Assembly (NCBI GenBank): GCA_001786805.1
Contig: MFTJ01000034.1
Location: 1,921-13,564 of the forward strand
DNA length: 11,644 nucleotides
From: Candidatus Nomurabacteria bacterium RIFCSPHIGHO2_01_FULL_39_10
Lineage (GTDB): Bacteria; Patescibacteriota; Minisyncoccia; Phycocordibacterales; UBA9973
Direction: 5' to 3'
The notes beneath the pieces were generated by a model. It worked only from the letters and a program-made list of their open reading frames with translations. It did not search any database and had not been told where the DNA came from. Positions 6,011 to 11,644 of this stretch are shown piece after piece (positions within the stretch are counted from its first letter, which is position 1; every line of letters starts with the position of its first letter). Made by a program: the position numbers and the translations under genes.

Positions 6011-6541
6011 TTAAATCGCCGCTTTTTCCGGCGCTCTGTCGCTGTTTGTTTCTATAAATTCCTTGATTTTTGCTTCATCAATTGTTTCCAGTTTAAGAAG
6101 ATAGCCCCACGATGTTAACGCGACCGGAACATCCAAATCTTTGCGCGCCAGCATTATTTTCTTGCCGTCAGAATCCGCAAAAGCTTTTCTAATTTTTTCT
6201 GTATCATTCTGTTCCAATCCTTCTTTGTACCACACCACCGCCGCCCCGTGCTCCATACTGTGAAGTATCAGTTCGTCGGGAACAGATTCAGTTTTAATCC
6301 CGGGTCCCGCCACGCCCGTCCAATGCGGACCAGAAGTGGGAGGATTTGAATTGTATGCCGGATGTTTTTCGTTACGGCCCACATGTCCTGCGCCTTCATC
6401 CGGCATTTTTTCTCCCATTAACGATTTACTTAATTTGGCTTGAGTTTTAATTCCTTCCCTGCTGGATAACCATGTACCGCCAAATATGATAATAAGTGTT
6501 AGTAATATAACCCCTATAATTATTTTGTGATCTGTTTTCAT
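6011..6541 (-). CDS. DUF3105 family membrane-anchored protein
   Basis: The product has 176 residues, with an N-terminal anchor (about 6-24) and one soluble domain outside the membrane. The domain holds AGHVGRNEKHPAYNSNPPTS (51-70) running into GPHW (71-74), then LHSMEHGAAVVWY (93-105) and a C-terminal DRAPEKAAI. H-V-x-x-x-x-x-x-x-Y-x-x-x-P-P-T-S-G-P-H and M-E-H-G-x-V/A-V-x-W/Y-Y are the signatures of DUF3105, a family of unknown function common in Actinobacteria, Chloroflexi and CPR bacteria. Its conserved His residues (H53, H73, H94, H98) make a metal site plausible. It sits 33 bases after the CC/CxH protein, downstream of the redoxin and CcdA-like genes, so a role in extracytoplasmic redox or metal handling is inferred. 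Confidence 0.85.
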   Translation of the reverse strand: MKTDHKIIIGVILLTLIIIFGGTWLSSREGIKTQAKLSKSLMGEKMPDEGAGHVGRNEKHPAYNSNPPTSGPHWTGVAGPGIKTESVPDELILHSMEHGAAVVWYKEGLEQNDTEKIRKAFADSDGKKIMLARKDLDVPVALTSWGYLLKLETIDEAKIKEFIETNSDRAPEKAAI

Positions 6542-6574
6542 AATATTTATTCGTAATTAATAATTTGTAATTAT

Positions 6575-7477
6575 TTATGCTCCACAACTTGCTCCGCCTT
6601 TTTGTTCTTGCGGCTTCATTTGAGACAGCATCTTTTGATATCCCGAAGCGCTGGAGTATTCCGCTCCCAGAATTTTCTTTGGGTCAGCTGTGTTCCAATC
6701 CATATTTTTAGACGCAAAAAAAGTTTTTATCGCTTCATATGTATCCGGAAACCAAAGAGCATTAAATTGTAGCGCAAATTTATACATATTTGATTCCGAT
6801 ACTCCCTGCGAAGCCATAAGTTCTAATAACCCGAGCATAGCCATGCCGTGATTGCAGTCGGGAAAATAGGTGGAATTGTCGCAACATGGTCTGTAGATAT
6901 TTTTTGCGACTCTTTCAACTATAGATTGCTGTTCTCCTGTAAGTGTCACAAACGAATGCATGCTGTAATGGCTCATCGCATTCCCCCGCGCTAGGGTCCA
7001 GCCGCCGGTAGAAGCGAAATTCCCGGCGCCTCCGTATTGTGGATCCATCATCGGACCTTCTGACAGAATGGGGTTTTTGTTCGCCAGCCCAAACGCCCAA
7101 AGCATATTCAGCGCTATTCCCGAATTTTCAGTATTAATTACAAGATTTCCATTGTCGGCATCATAAAGCAATTTTTTATCCGCCTCGCTTAACCCGCCTC
7201 TTGAAGCATACAGGGCTTCAAATTTCTCTTTATCAATCACCCCGGCTTCTGTCATTTGAAGTCCCAGATCGCCCCACACGACCGGCAGTTCTACCCAATC
7301 CTGCAGAGAAATTTCTTTTTGCTGTCCCGGACTTAACCGCGCCGGATGCCATAATTTTTGATTCTTTGATAATCGCGCTGTGTACAAAGAAGCTCCGACA
7401 ATTAAAGCCGCTACGATAACGATGTTCATCAGCGACTTTAAATCTATTTCTTTTTTTGTTTTATTTTCGTTTTCCAT
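6575..7477 (-). CDS. Anchored extracytoplasmic protein with PCCDNST and PDCNHGMA motifs
   Basis: The protein has 300 residues, with one N-terminal membrane anchor (about 16-33) and the rest probably outside. Striking motifs are AMSHYSMHSF (167-176; H170, H174), YRPCCDNSTYFPDCNHGMAM (195-214; C198, C199, C208, H210) and a C-terminal GGASCGA (C298). I do not recognise a named family. The density of Cys, His and Met, with a vicinal pair and C-x-H, suggests binding of copper or another soft metal, or a disulfide centre. It is placed directly after the CcdA-like gene (16 bases) and before DUF3105, so CcdA-supplied electrons may keep its cysteines reduced; this is inference. The start is the first ATG of the frame after the CcdA stop, with an A/T-only leader. 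Confidence 0.75.
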   Translation of the reverse strand: MENENKTKKEIDLKSLMNIVIVAALIVGASLYTARLSKNQKLWHPARLSPGQQKEISLQDWVELPVVWGDLGLQMTEAGVIDKEKFEALYASRGGLSEADKKLLYDADNGNLVINTENSGIALNMLWAFGLANKNPILSEGPMMDPQYGGAGNFASTGGWTLARGNAMSHYSMHSFVTLTGEQQSIVERVAKNIYRPCCDNSTYFPDCNHGMAMLGLLELMASQGVSESNMYKFALQFNALWFPDTYEAIKTFFASKNMDWNTADPKKILGAEYSSASGYQKMLSQMKPQEQKGGASCGA

Positions 7478-7493
7478 ATTTTTAATTTATTTT

Positions 7494-8264
7494 TTATTTA
7501 AGCCAGCCGGTTATTGTTTGAACAAGCTGGTTCAGATAGATATTAATTTTTGTTTGGAATTCTCCTCCGCCCATAGCCAGCTGATTTGTCTGCGCTAGAT
7601 ACAGTATAAAAGCGCCCATCAAAAGAAAGACCGCGCCGGATGCCAAATCAGCGATTGAAAGGCGAATTTTTCTACCGCCAATTGAGTAAGAAAAACTTTT
7701 GTTTGATTCCATAAGTTTTTGGGTGAAATCATTTTTATCCAGAAGGTAGGCAATCAGGAAAAGCGGAGTAACCATGCCAAGAACATAAACGACAGAATAA
7801 ATTCCTCCCCAGAAAATAGAATTAGGCAGCACCGATAAAGCGATAACTCCGGCCAGAACCGGAGCGCAGCACATAGTCGCAAATCCAGAAAAGATGCCCA
7901 GCATAAAAACAGAACTAGTATTCATAATTTTTAATTTCGGGTGAACTGAAAACGGCATTGAAAAATGCCAGCCTAGCAATATTGACGCGCCAAGCAGCGC
8001 CATGATTATTCCGCCGATGATAAATATCGGATCATGGTAATTGCTTAATAATTTTCCGAACCCGGCGGCTCCCAATCCGAGCGGCAGAAATATCGCGAGA
8101 AGACCTAGGAAAAATACAAAAGTCATCCAAAGAACCTTTTGTTTTTCCCTGAAAATTGATCCAAGATAGGACGGCAGCAATACAGTAATGCAGCATGGCG
8201 CGAATAATGCGGCTATACCGGCAATGAACGCAGTGATGAGTGATGCAAGGATTAATGTTTCCAT
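7494..8264 (-). CDS. CcdA/DsbD-like thiol transporter with vicinal cysteines
   Basis: This 256-residue protein has six hydrophobic segments. Helix 1 carries APCCITVLLPSYL (22-34; C24, C25) and helix 4 ATMCCAPVLAG (129-139; C132, C133). One cysteine in each of these two helices is the mark of CcdA/DsbD, which passes reducing equivalents from cytoplasmic thioredoxin to the outside; a P near the first cysteine and CxPVLxG at the second fit this family. Both sites are doubled here, a change from the usual single cysteine (SPCVLP-type). The extra Cys might bind metal as in MerT, so a mixed or shifted role is possible. It starts two bases after the redoxin stop codon, a common pairing in which CcdA feeds a thioredoxin-like partner. 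Confidence 0.87.
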   Translation of the reverse strand: METLILASLITAFIAGIAALFAPCCITVLLPSYLGSIFREKQKVLWMTFVFFLGLLAIFLPLGLGAAGFGKLLSNYHDPIFIIGGIIMALLGASILLGWHFSMPFSVHPKLKIMNTSSVFMLGIFSGFATMCCAPVLAGVIALSVLPNSIFWGGIYSVVYVLGMVTPLFLIAYLLDKNDFTQKLMESNKSFSYSIGGRKIRLSIADLASGAVFLLMGAFILYLAQTNQLAMGGGEFQTKINIYLNQLVQTITGWLK

Positions 8265-8266
8265 AA

Positions 8267-8878
8267 TTATTTTAGCGCTTCTATTTCTTTGATTAATTTT
8301 TCATTTGCCAAAGCCATGTTCGGATCGTCCATTGTAAACCTGATTATTCCTTCTTTATCAATGACAAAATAAGTGTGTCCAGGCAAAGAGCCGCGGTGCA
8401 TAGATGAATTAAGGTTTAACACATCGTAAGATTGAGATACGGAACGGCTAGTATCAAAAATAATTTTTGATCTTGTTAAATTTGCCGATTTGCCGACAAT
8501 ATCAAGCCATTGGCTTCTGGGGTCTGTCACGATTGAAAAAGCTACCGTGCTTTCGGTGTCAAATCTGCCGTCATTGCCGAGTTCCGCTATTTGATTCCAG
8601 CAGGCTGGATAGCACATCGACCCTTCGTTGAAAAAAAGAACAACATTTTTACCGAGATAGCCGCTTAATTTTATTTTTTCTCCAGCGATTGATTCAAGTT
8701 CAAAGTCGGGCGCCTTTTGTCCTACTGCTTCCTTAAAAGAAATTTTTTCTTTTACTCTTGAGTCAGCCGTGTCTTTAAATTCGGACGGTTTTTTGCTGTC
8801 CGCCGACTTGCTCCACCACACCAAACCCGTCACACCAGTTAGAATGATTATCAGCGAAATAACTGTTTTTTTGTCCAT
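8267..8878 (-). CDS. Membrane-anchored redoxin / peroxiredoxin-like protein
   Basis: The protein has 203 residues. An N-terminal anchor (about 5-22) is followed by a charged linker and a thioredoxin-fold redoxin domain from about 52. The start VGQKAPDFELESIAGEKIKL (52-71) is the usual AhpC/TSA-redoxin opening. The active site region is FFNEGSMCYPACWNQIAEL (82-100) with C89 and C93 in a C-x3-C arrangement, followed by SIVTDP (115-120) and GHTYFVIDKEGIIRF (167-181). C-x3-C rather than C-x2-C points to a peroxiredoxin-type rather than a plain thioredoxin/ResA site, though either peroxide reduction or disulfide exchange is possible. With the CcdA-like gene two bases downstream, it is likely its periplasm-side partner. 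Its promoter should lie in the 86-base gap 8879-8964; TACTAT at 8902-8897 is a weak candidate. Confidence 0.85.
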   Translation of the reverse strand: MDKKTVISLIIILTGVTGLVWWSKSADSKKPSEFKDTADSRVKEKISFKEAVGQKAPDFELESIAGEKIKLSGYLGKNVVLFFNEGSMCYPACWNQIAELGNDGRFDTESTVAFSIVTDPRSQWLDIVGKSANLTRSKIIFDTSRSVSQSYDVLNLNSSMHRGSLPGHTYFVIDKEGIIRFTMDDPNMALANEKLIKEIEALK

Positions 8879-8901
8879 AAGATTTAAATAATTAACATAG
8901 T

Positions 8902-8925
8902 AAAAAATCCCTTGGTGGGAATTTT
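8902..8925 (-). terminator. Hairpin with T-run, intrinsic terminator candidate
   Basis: On the - strand AAAATTCCC (8925-8917) pairs with GGGATTTTT (8911-8903) around a five-base loop (ACCAA). Eight of nine positions pair, with one T-T mismatch, and the second arm runs into six T residues (8907-8902). This is a fair rho-independent terminator for the two-gene unit that ends at 8965, and separates it from the redoxin gene starting at 8878. Confidence 0.5.
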
Positions 8926-8927
8926 GA

Positions 8928-8973
8928 AAGGCACAGCTAAAAATTTTACGACAAAATTTAAAAGCTATGCCTT
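8928..8973 (-). terminator. Long hairpin overlapping the stop codon of the 134-aa gene
   Basis: On the - strand AAGGCATAGCT (8973-8963) pairs with AGCTGTGCCTT (8938-8928), eleven pairs with one G-U. After a small internal loop, AAATTTT (8959-8953) pairs with AAAATTT (8947-8941) around a five-base loop. The TAG stop of the upstream gene lies inside the first arm. Only a short T-run follows, so this may act in RNA stability or pausing as much as in termination, together with the second hairpin three bases further on. Confidence 0.45.
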
Positions 8974-9369
8974 ATATGAAAGAGAGGGGCTATTTTCAAA
9001 AAGTGAGAGCCATTTAATTATTCTATTTGAGTAACTATATAATTTTTTATTATCAAGATAATATTTCCACTTATAAAAATACTGTTTTTGATTTAAAAAG
9101 TTTTGCTTGCCGTAAAAATACAGAACCAATCCAAAAGTTAAAAGCAAAAAGGTAAAAAGAGAAGGAAATGTAATATTTGAAAATTGCTGCCAGTTATTTA
9201 TATGGTCAAGACTGTTCTCGCATACTGAAAAACTATTTTGGGCATAAGGGCAGTTAGCCATAGGCATTTCAGTCGCATGGCTTAATTCAAACAAGCCAAA
9301 AACTCCTATGCTTATATAAGTAAGTAAAACAAAAAATCCAAAAAATAGTTTTGCGTTATACAATTTCAT
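8965..9369 (-). CDS. Two-helix membrane protein with NCPY loop, unknown function
   Basis: This 134-residue protein has two hydrophobic segments (about 9-29 and 68-88). The loop between them, probably outside the membrane, carries MPMANCPYAQNSFSVC (35-50; C40, C50) and NSLDHINNWQQF (52-63). The tail (89-134) is rich in Lys, Tyr and Asn and probably cytoplasmic. Two cysteines ten residues apart, a Met-rich segment and a DH motif suggest metal binding or a disulfide loop, as in other small membrane proteins of copper clusters, but I know no named family. The gene is AT-richer than its neighbours. It starts four bases after the 42-residue Gly/Met-rich peptide gene and shares its promoter. Its end folds into a hairpin that includes the stop codon. 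Confidence 0.65.
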   Translation of the reverse strand: MKLYNAKLFFGFFVLLTYISIGVFGLFELSHATEMPMANCPYAQNSFSVCENSLDHINNWQQFSNITFPSLFTFLLLTFGLVLYFYGKQNFLNQKQYFYKWKYYLDNKKLYSYSNRIIKWLSLFENSPSLSYKA

Positions 9370-9373
9370 TTTT

Positions 9374-9502
9374 TTATTTATTGATTTGTTTGTAAAGCCA
9401 AATGCCGAGCAGAATCAAGTCTATCACCACTATTGTCATGATGATAACGCCAAACCCTCCGCCCATCATCCCGCCATACCCCCCATATCCAAATCCCATC
9501 AT
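9374..9502 (-). CDS. 42-aa Gly/Met-rich single-helix peptide
   Basis: This short gene (ATG at 9502-9500, TAA at 9376-9374) encodes a Gly/Met/Tyr-rich head (MMGFGYGGYGGMMGGGFG), a hydrophobic segment of about 20 residues with one Asp (GVIIMTIVVIDLILLGIWLY) and a short basic end (KQINK). Tiny membrane proteins of this build are common in Patescibacteria and some resemble the membrane half of SHOCT-type proteins, but there is no SHOCT domain here. Another frame (ATG at 9506) is also open for 42 codons over the same bases; it was set aside because it lacks a hydrophobic segment and begins upstream of the predicted transcription start. Met-rich heads may bind copper; this is speculation. It is the first gene of a two-gene unit. 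Confidence 0.6.
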   Translation of the reverse strand: MMGFGYGGYGGMMGGGFGVIIMTIVVIDLILLGIWLYKQINK

Positions 9503-9517
9503 ACATCTATTATACCA
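9500..9517 (-). promoter_or_regulatory. Extended -10 promoter with leaderless start (42-aa gene)
   Basis: On the - strand TGGTATAAT (9517 down to 9509) is followed by six bases and the ATG at 9502-9500. TGnTATAAT is a perfect extended -10. Transcription would begin about at the A of the ATG, so the message is probably leaderless. A TTGACC at 9541-9536 is 21 bases upstream, too far for a normal -35. Confidence 0.65.
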
Positions 9518-9518
9518 C

Positions 9519-9530
9519 ATTATTAATAAT
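9519..9530. promoter_or_regulatory. 12-bp perfect palindrome, operator candidate
   Basis: ATTATTAATAAT reads the same on both strands and ends one base before the extended -10 at 9509-9517, in the spacer region of the promoter. A repressor dimer bound there would block RNA polymerase. The sequence is AT-only, so chance is possible in this base composition. Confidence 0.35.
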
Positions 9531-9544
9531 CAAGCGGTCAAGTG

Positions 9545-9748
9545 TTACTGATTCTTGTTGTCAATGTGAAAAGCGGTATGGAGCCAGCACCAGCCCCAGA
9601 AGCTTTCAATCAGAGCAATCAGGGCTACAACAAAGATAATCGTATTGTAAGCGCTGTTCTCAAATTGCGGAGCAAGCGGACTAAGCCATACTATTCCCAA
9701 AACAAACCTGAATATTCTGTCTAATTTTCCCAAGTTTTGATTTGCCAT
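9545..9748 (-). CDS. DUF2892 (YgaP-type transmembrane domain) protein
   Basis: This 67-residue protein begins MANQNLGKLDRIFRFVLG and has two hydrophobic segments (about 13-29 and 34-55), ending HTAFHIDNKNQ. N-x-G-x-x-D-R-x-x-R-x-x-x-G is the signature of DUF2892, the membrane domain also fused to rhodanese in E. coli YgaP. Standalone copies are frequent with DUF302 and sulfur- or metal-related genes. One cysteine (C54, in WGWCWLH) lies at the end of helix 2. The gene follows DUF302 by 46 bases, a gap that holds an element shared with the DUF5676 gene, so it may have its own start of transcription. Family firm, function unknown. Confidence 0.85.
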   Translation of the reverse strand: MANQNLGKLDRIFRFVLGIVWLSPLAPQFENSAYNTIIFVVALIALIESFWGWCWLHTAFHIDNKNQ

Positions 9749-9794
9749 AAAATTCTTAAGTTAATTTTATAATTTCGACCTTTTTAACTTTACA
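9749..9794 (-). promoter_or_regulatory. Leader element shared with the DUF5676 gene (copy A)
   Basis: The - strand holds AAAAAGGTCGAAA (9785 down to 9773), then TATAAA (9771-9766) and the ATG at 9748. The 13-base core and the following AT-rich stretch match copy B at 2112-2159, at almost the same distance from the ATG (24 and 26 bases). TATAAA could be a -10 with a leader of about ten bases. TGTAAA precedes the core in both copies. Confidence 0.4.
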
Positions 9795-10178
9795 CTATTT
9801 TGCATTATTGATAATATTTTGAATAATCTGGTCAATTTCTTTTGGACGTTCGCCCAAATTAGCTTGCGGAAAAAATTGTGGCAGAATAATCGGACGCATG
9901 CCGGAAATAAAATTTTGCCCGTCTTTAGTATACACATTTATCTTGCAGGGCATACACAATCCTATCTTTATATCAGCGCTCAAGAATTCATTGGCAAATT
10001 TTGCGCTACAAAATTCAATTATTTTGAACGGCTCTCTTTTAAATCCCTTCTCACCTAAAGTTTTTTGCACATCATGAACATACAAAACCCGCATGCCGGC
10101 TTTGGCGATTTCATCCTGCACGCTCTGAACCGCTTCGTTAAAAGTTTTTGTTGTAATTATAGTGTAGTCAAATTCCAT
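9795..10178 (-). CDS. DUF302 domain protein
   Basis: This 127-residue soluble protein has no signal peptide. It begins FDYTIITTKTFNEAVQSVQD, and has VHDVQKTLGEKGFKREPFKI (34-53) followed by IEFCSAKFA (54-62; C57) and KIGLCMPCKINVY (71-83; C75, C78). The order (F)-x-x-A-(V)-x-x-(V/L), H-x-V-x-x-x-L-x-x-K-G, I-(I)-E/L-x-C-x-P/A, and L-x-x-P-C-x-(I/V)-x-V-Y is the DUF302 domain, here with a C-x-x-C instead of the usual single cysteine in L-(L/M)-P-C. Its function is not settled; DUF302 genes often neighbour sulfur and metal genes, as here. It is followed 46 bases later by DUF2892, a frequent companion. Confidence 0.85.
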   Translation of the reverse strand: MEFDYTIITTKTFNEAVQSVQDEIAKAGMRVLYVHDVQKTLGEKGFKREPFKIIEFCSAKFANEFLSADIKIGLCMPCKINVYTKDGQNFISGMRPIILPQFFPQANLGERPKEIDQIIQNIINNAK

Positions 10179-10207
10179 ATGTTTTTAAATTAATTATTTA
10201 ATCAATT

Positions 10208-11044
10208 TTATAATTTCTTGCTTTTAATTCTAATTCTTGTTTTTGACGGCAAAAAATTCTCACCTGTTACAACTGATTTTCCTGTTTTTGCTTCCAGCGC
10301 TTTTTTTGCGTCTCTCGCGATTTGTCCGCCACGATGCGCTGGCGATTTATTTTCTTCCAAACCTTGGCTCTGTACAGTTTCTGCTATCTCGCGTGTAGAA
10401 AGCTCGGCAAGCGCGGTAAAAATTAATTCTGCTTCACTCATGTGATCCCGCAGATTTTGAGTTTTTAGACCTTTTTTATTTTTATGATCTCGAACAGATA
10501 AATCGCTCCACTCTTGGTGAATAATATTTGTAAGTATGGCAAACTCTTCTCCTTTTTTTACATCATGCTCACTCCAATAATCCGTCAATTTATTTCTTGT
10601 TTCTTGACCCATCATTCTCTGTTGTATCCACTTTTGACTTCTGCCATGTTTTTGCCAATTTTCTCTTGCTCTGTTTATAGACCTTTCCGGATCGGTCATT
10701 TCTTGCATTCGCTCATAGCCAACTTTTGCCAGCCAGAGCTTCAATGGTTCCACTTTAGGACTAGGTATAGATTGAACTAAACGAAGTATATTTTCTACAT
10801 CTAACACATCAGTAAGATAATATTTGCCGTCCGAAGCCATCATTTTCAGTTGTCCGATTCTATCGGACAACTCGCTACCTTCTAATTTAAGCTTATTTTT
10901 TAGGTCATTCCAGTATTTCCTTGGTCTATCTGATTGTGTTAATGCCACAATAATATCCACCACAGAAAAATACCAAACTTCCTTTTTCTCGTCAAAATGA
11001 CGCCTAATTTTAAAATTTTCAAAAATTGCTAGTTGGTTTTTCAT
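10208..11044 (-). CDS. Bro-N / DinD-like phage antirepressor-type protein
   Basis: This protein has 278 residues. The N-terminal Bro-N part (about 4-110) opens with AIFENFKIRRHFDEKKEVWY, followed by FSVVDIIVALTQSDRPRKYW (26-45), and LSDRIGQLKMMASDGKYYLT (59-78). The C-terminal part has AHRGGQIARDAKKALEAKTG (236-255) and GENFLPS (261-267), as in DinD-like/BRO family members common in CPR and Bacteroidetes genomes. Bro-N domains bind DNA and occur in phage antirepressors and damage-inducible proteins. It lies between CopA and DUF302, 18 bases after CopA, so it may be co-transcribed, but no metal-sensing motif is present. It may be a former phage or mobile gene, or a regulator of the island; both are speculative. 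Confidence 0.85.
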   Translation of the reverse strand: MKNQLAIFENFKIRRHFDEKKEVWYFSVVDIIVALTQSDRPRKYWNDLKNKLKLEGSELSDRIGQLKMMASDGKYYLTDVLDVENILRLVQSIPSPKVEPLKLWLAKVGYERMQEMTDPERSINRARENWQKHGRSQKWIQQRMMGQETRNKLTDYWSEHDVKKGEEFAILTNIIHQEWSDLSVRDHKNKKGLKTQNLRDHMSEAELIFTALAELSTREIAETVQSQGLEENKSPAHRGGQIARDAKKALEAKTGKSVVTGENFLPSKTRIRIKSKKL

Positions 11045-11062
11045 AAATTTATTTTTTCATAA

Positions 11063-11644
11063 CTACAATTTCTTCGCCTTAATTCGTAATGAATTCGACA
11101 CTACCGATACGCTCGACATCGCCATGGCAAATCCGGCGAAGACGGGAGAAAGGAGCCAGCCGAAAATCGGATAGAAAATTCCGGATGCGAGCGGTATACC
11201 CACTATATTATATATGAATGCCCAGAAAAGATTTTGTTTGATTCCGCGCATTGTCATTTTGGAAAGTTTGATTGCCTTCACTAGCTTGGAAATGTCCCCG
11301 CCCAGGAGCGTAATGCCCGCGGACTCTATCGCCACATCGGTGCCGGTACCCATCGCAATGCCAACATCCGCCTGAGCAAGAGCCGGCGCATCATTTACCC
11401 CATCACCAGCCATTGCTACTATCCTGCCTTGTGACTGCAGTTCTTTTATTTTTTCCAGTTTATCAGCAGGCATGACATGGGCGATAACTTCATCAATCTC
11501 GACAAGCGACGCCATATATTTGGCGGCTCTTTCATCGTCCCCAGTAAGCATGACGACTTTTATGCCCAATTTGTGCAAATCCGCGACTGCTTGTTTTGAT
11601 TCAGTTTTGATTTCATCGGCAACCATCACAAAACCCAGCACTTT
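11063..11644 (-). CDS. copA: Copper-transporting P-type ATPase, C-terminal part (partial)
   Basis: The gene enters from beyond the right edge. The last 193 or so residues are visible, in frame to a stop at 11065-11063. They begin KVLGFVMVADEIK and carry MLTGDDERAAKYMA, GDGVNDAPALAQADVGIAMG and TDVAIESAGITLL, the hinge and nucleotide-domain motifs of P-type ATPases. Two final helices contain FWAFIYNIVGIPLASG and AMAMSSVSVVSNSLRI. The Y-N in helix 7 and M-x-S-S in helix 8 are the Cu(I)-binding residues of the P1B-1 group, which supports copper rather than zinc or cadmium. CopA exports Cu(I) using ATP. It opens this part of the island on the - strand, with Bro-N starting 18 bases after. N-terminal metal-binding domains and the phosphorylation DKTG are outside the window. 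Confidence 0.93.
   Translation of the reverse strand, partial: KVLGFVMVADEIKTESKQAVADLHKLGIKVVMLTGDDERAAKYMASLVEIDEVIAHVMPADKLEKIKELQSQGRIVAMAGDGVNDAPALAQADVGIAMGTGTDVAIESAGITLLGGDISKLVKAIKLSKMTMRGIKQNLFWAFIYNIVGIPLASGIFYPIFGWLLSPVFAGFAMAMSSVSVVSNSLRIKAKKL

Noticed and set aside
4414..8264. A mercury (mer) operon
   Set aside because: Vicinal cysteines recall MerT, but no MerR, MerP or MerA is present and the CCxH and CcdA-like proteins do not match MerT overall.
9378..9506. Second open frame (ATG at 9506) over the 42-aa peptide gene
   Set aside because: It lacks a hydrophobic or other ordered segment, is rich in Arg, Trp and Asp, and begins upstream of the transcription start predicted from TGGTATAAT. 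The Gly/Met-rich frame is preferred.
10204..10217. AATTTTATAATTTC repeated at 9763-9776
   Set aside because: One copy lies in the end of the Bro-N coding region and the sequence is nearly AT-only; chance is likely.
1..11644. CRISPR array, tRNA, rRNA or insertion sequence
   Set aside because: No spaced direct repeats, cloverleaf, rRNA stretch, transposase or terminal inverted repeats were seen on either strand.

Overview
The window carries a one-directional metal-handling and thiol-redox gene island, probably from a Patescibacteria/CPR-type bacterium. The organism is an inference. It rests on AT-rich DNA, tight packing, many small one- or two-helix membrane proteins of metal-associated DUF families, a Bro-N protein, and start codons preceded by A/T-rich leaders with no Shine-Dalgarno. 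UGA is used as a stop (genes ending at 352-354 and 4414-4416), so UGA-recoding lineages such as Gracilibacteria/SR1 are disfavoured. No rRNA, tRNA, CRISPR array or insertion sequence was seen.

Layout: only the partial gene at the left edge (1-354, membrane protein) is on the + strand. Everything else is on the - strand and reads right to left. In that order: the C-terminal part of a copper P-type ATPase (CopA-like, cut by the right edge); a Bro-N/DinD-like protein; DUF302; DUF2892; a two-gene unit (42-aa Gly/Met-rich peptide plus a 134-aa membrane protein) with a sharp extended -10 promoter and tandem hairpins at its end; then a long tightly spaced run from 8878 to 2160: redoxin, CcdA-like thiol transporter, an unnamed anchored CC/CxH protein, DUF3105, DUF2933-like, isoprenylcysteine-methyltransferase-like protein, a 55-aa YHS/TRASH-like metal-binding protein, a CCxH membrane protein, a GGHHR secreted protein, a CrtC/AttH lipocalin-like protein and a lycopene-cyclase-domain protein. 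Last come DUF5676, an HMA-SafE/DsbD_2 fusion and a cupredoxin.

How the genes may work together (inference): CopA, the HMA-SafE fusion and the cupredoxin look like a copper route across and outside the membrane. The redoxin and CcdA-like protein would supply and use reducing equivalents on the outer face of the membrane. The many proteins with vicinal cysteines or Cys/His tails (4858-5952, 6575-7477, 7494-8264) fit binding of soft metals. The lycopene-cyclase-domain and CrtC-like genes have adjoining ends and suggest isoprenoid or lipid modification; no other carotenoid gene is in the window.

Most notable non-coding signals: two near-identical leaderless promoter arrangements (TGnTATAAT, six bases, ATG) at 730-747 and 9500-9517; a 12-bp palindrome next to the second one; a shared leader element upstream of DUF2892 and DUF5676; and two stacked hairpins between 8902 and 8973. 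Two real genes shorter than 60 codons (4858-5025 and 9374-9502) would be easy to miss.
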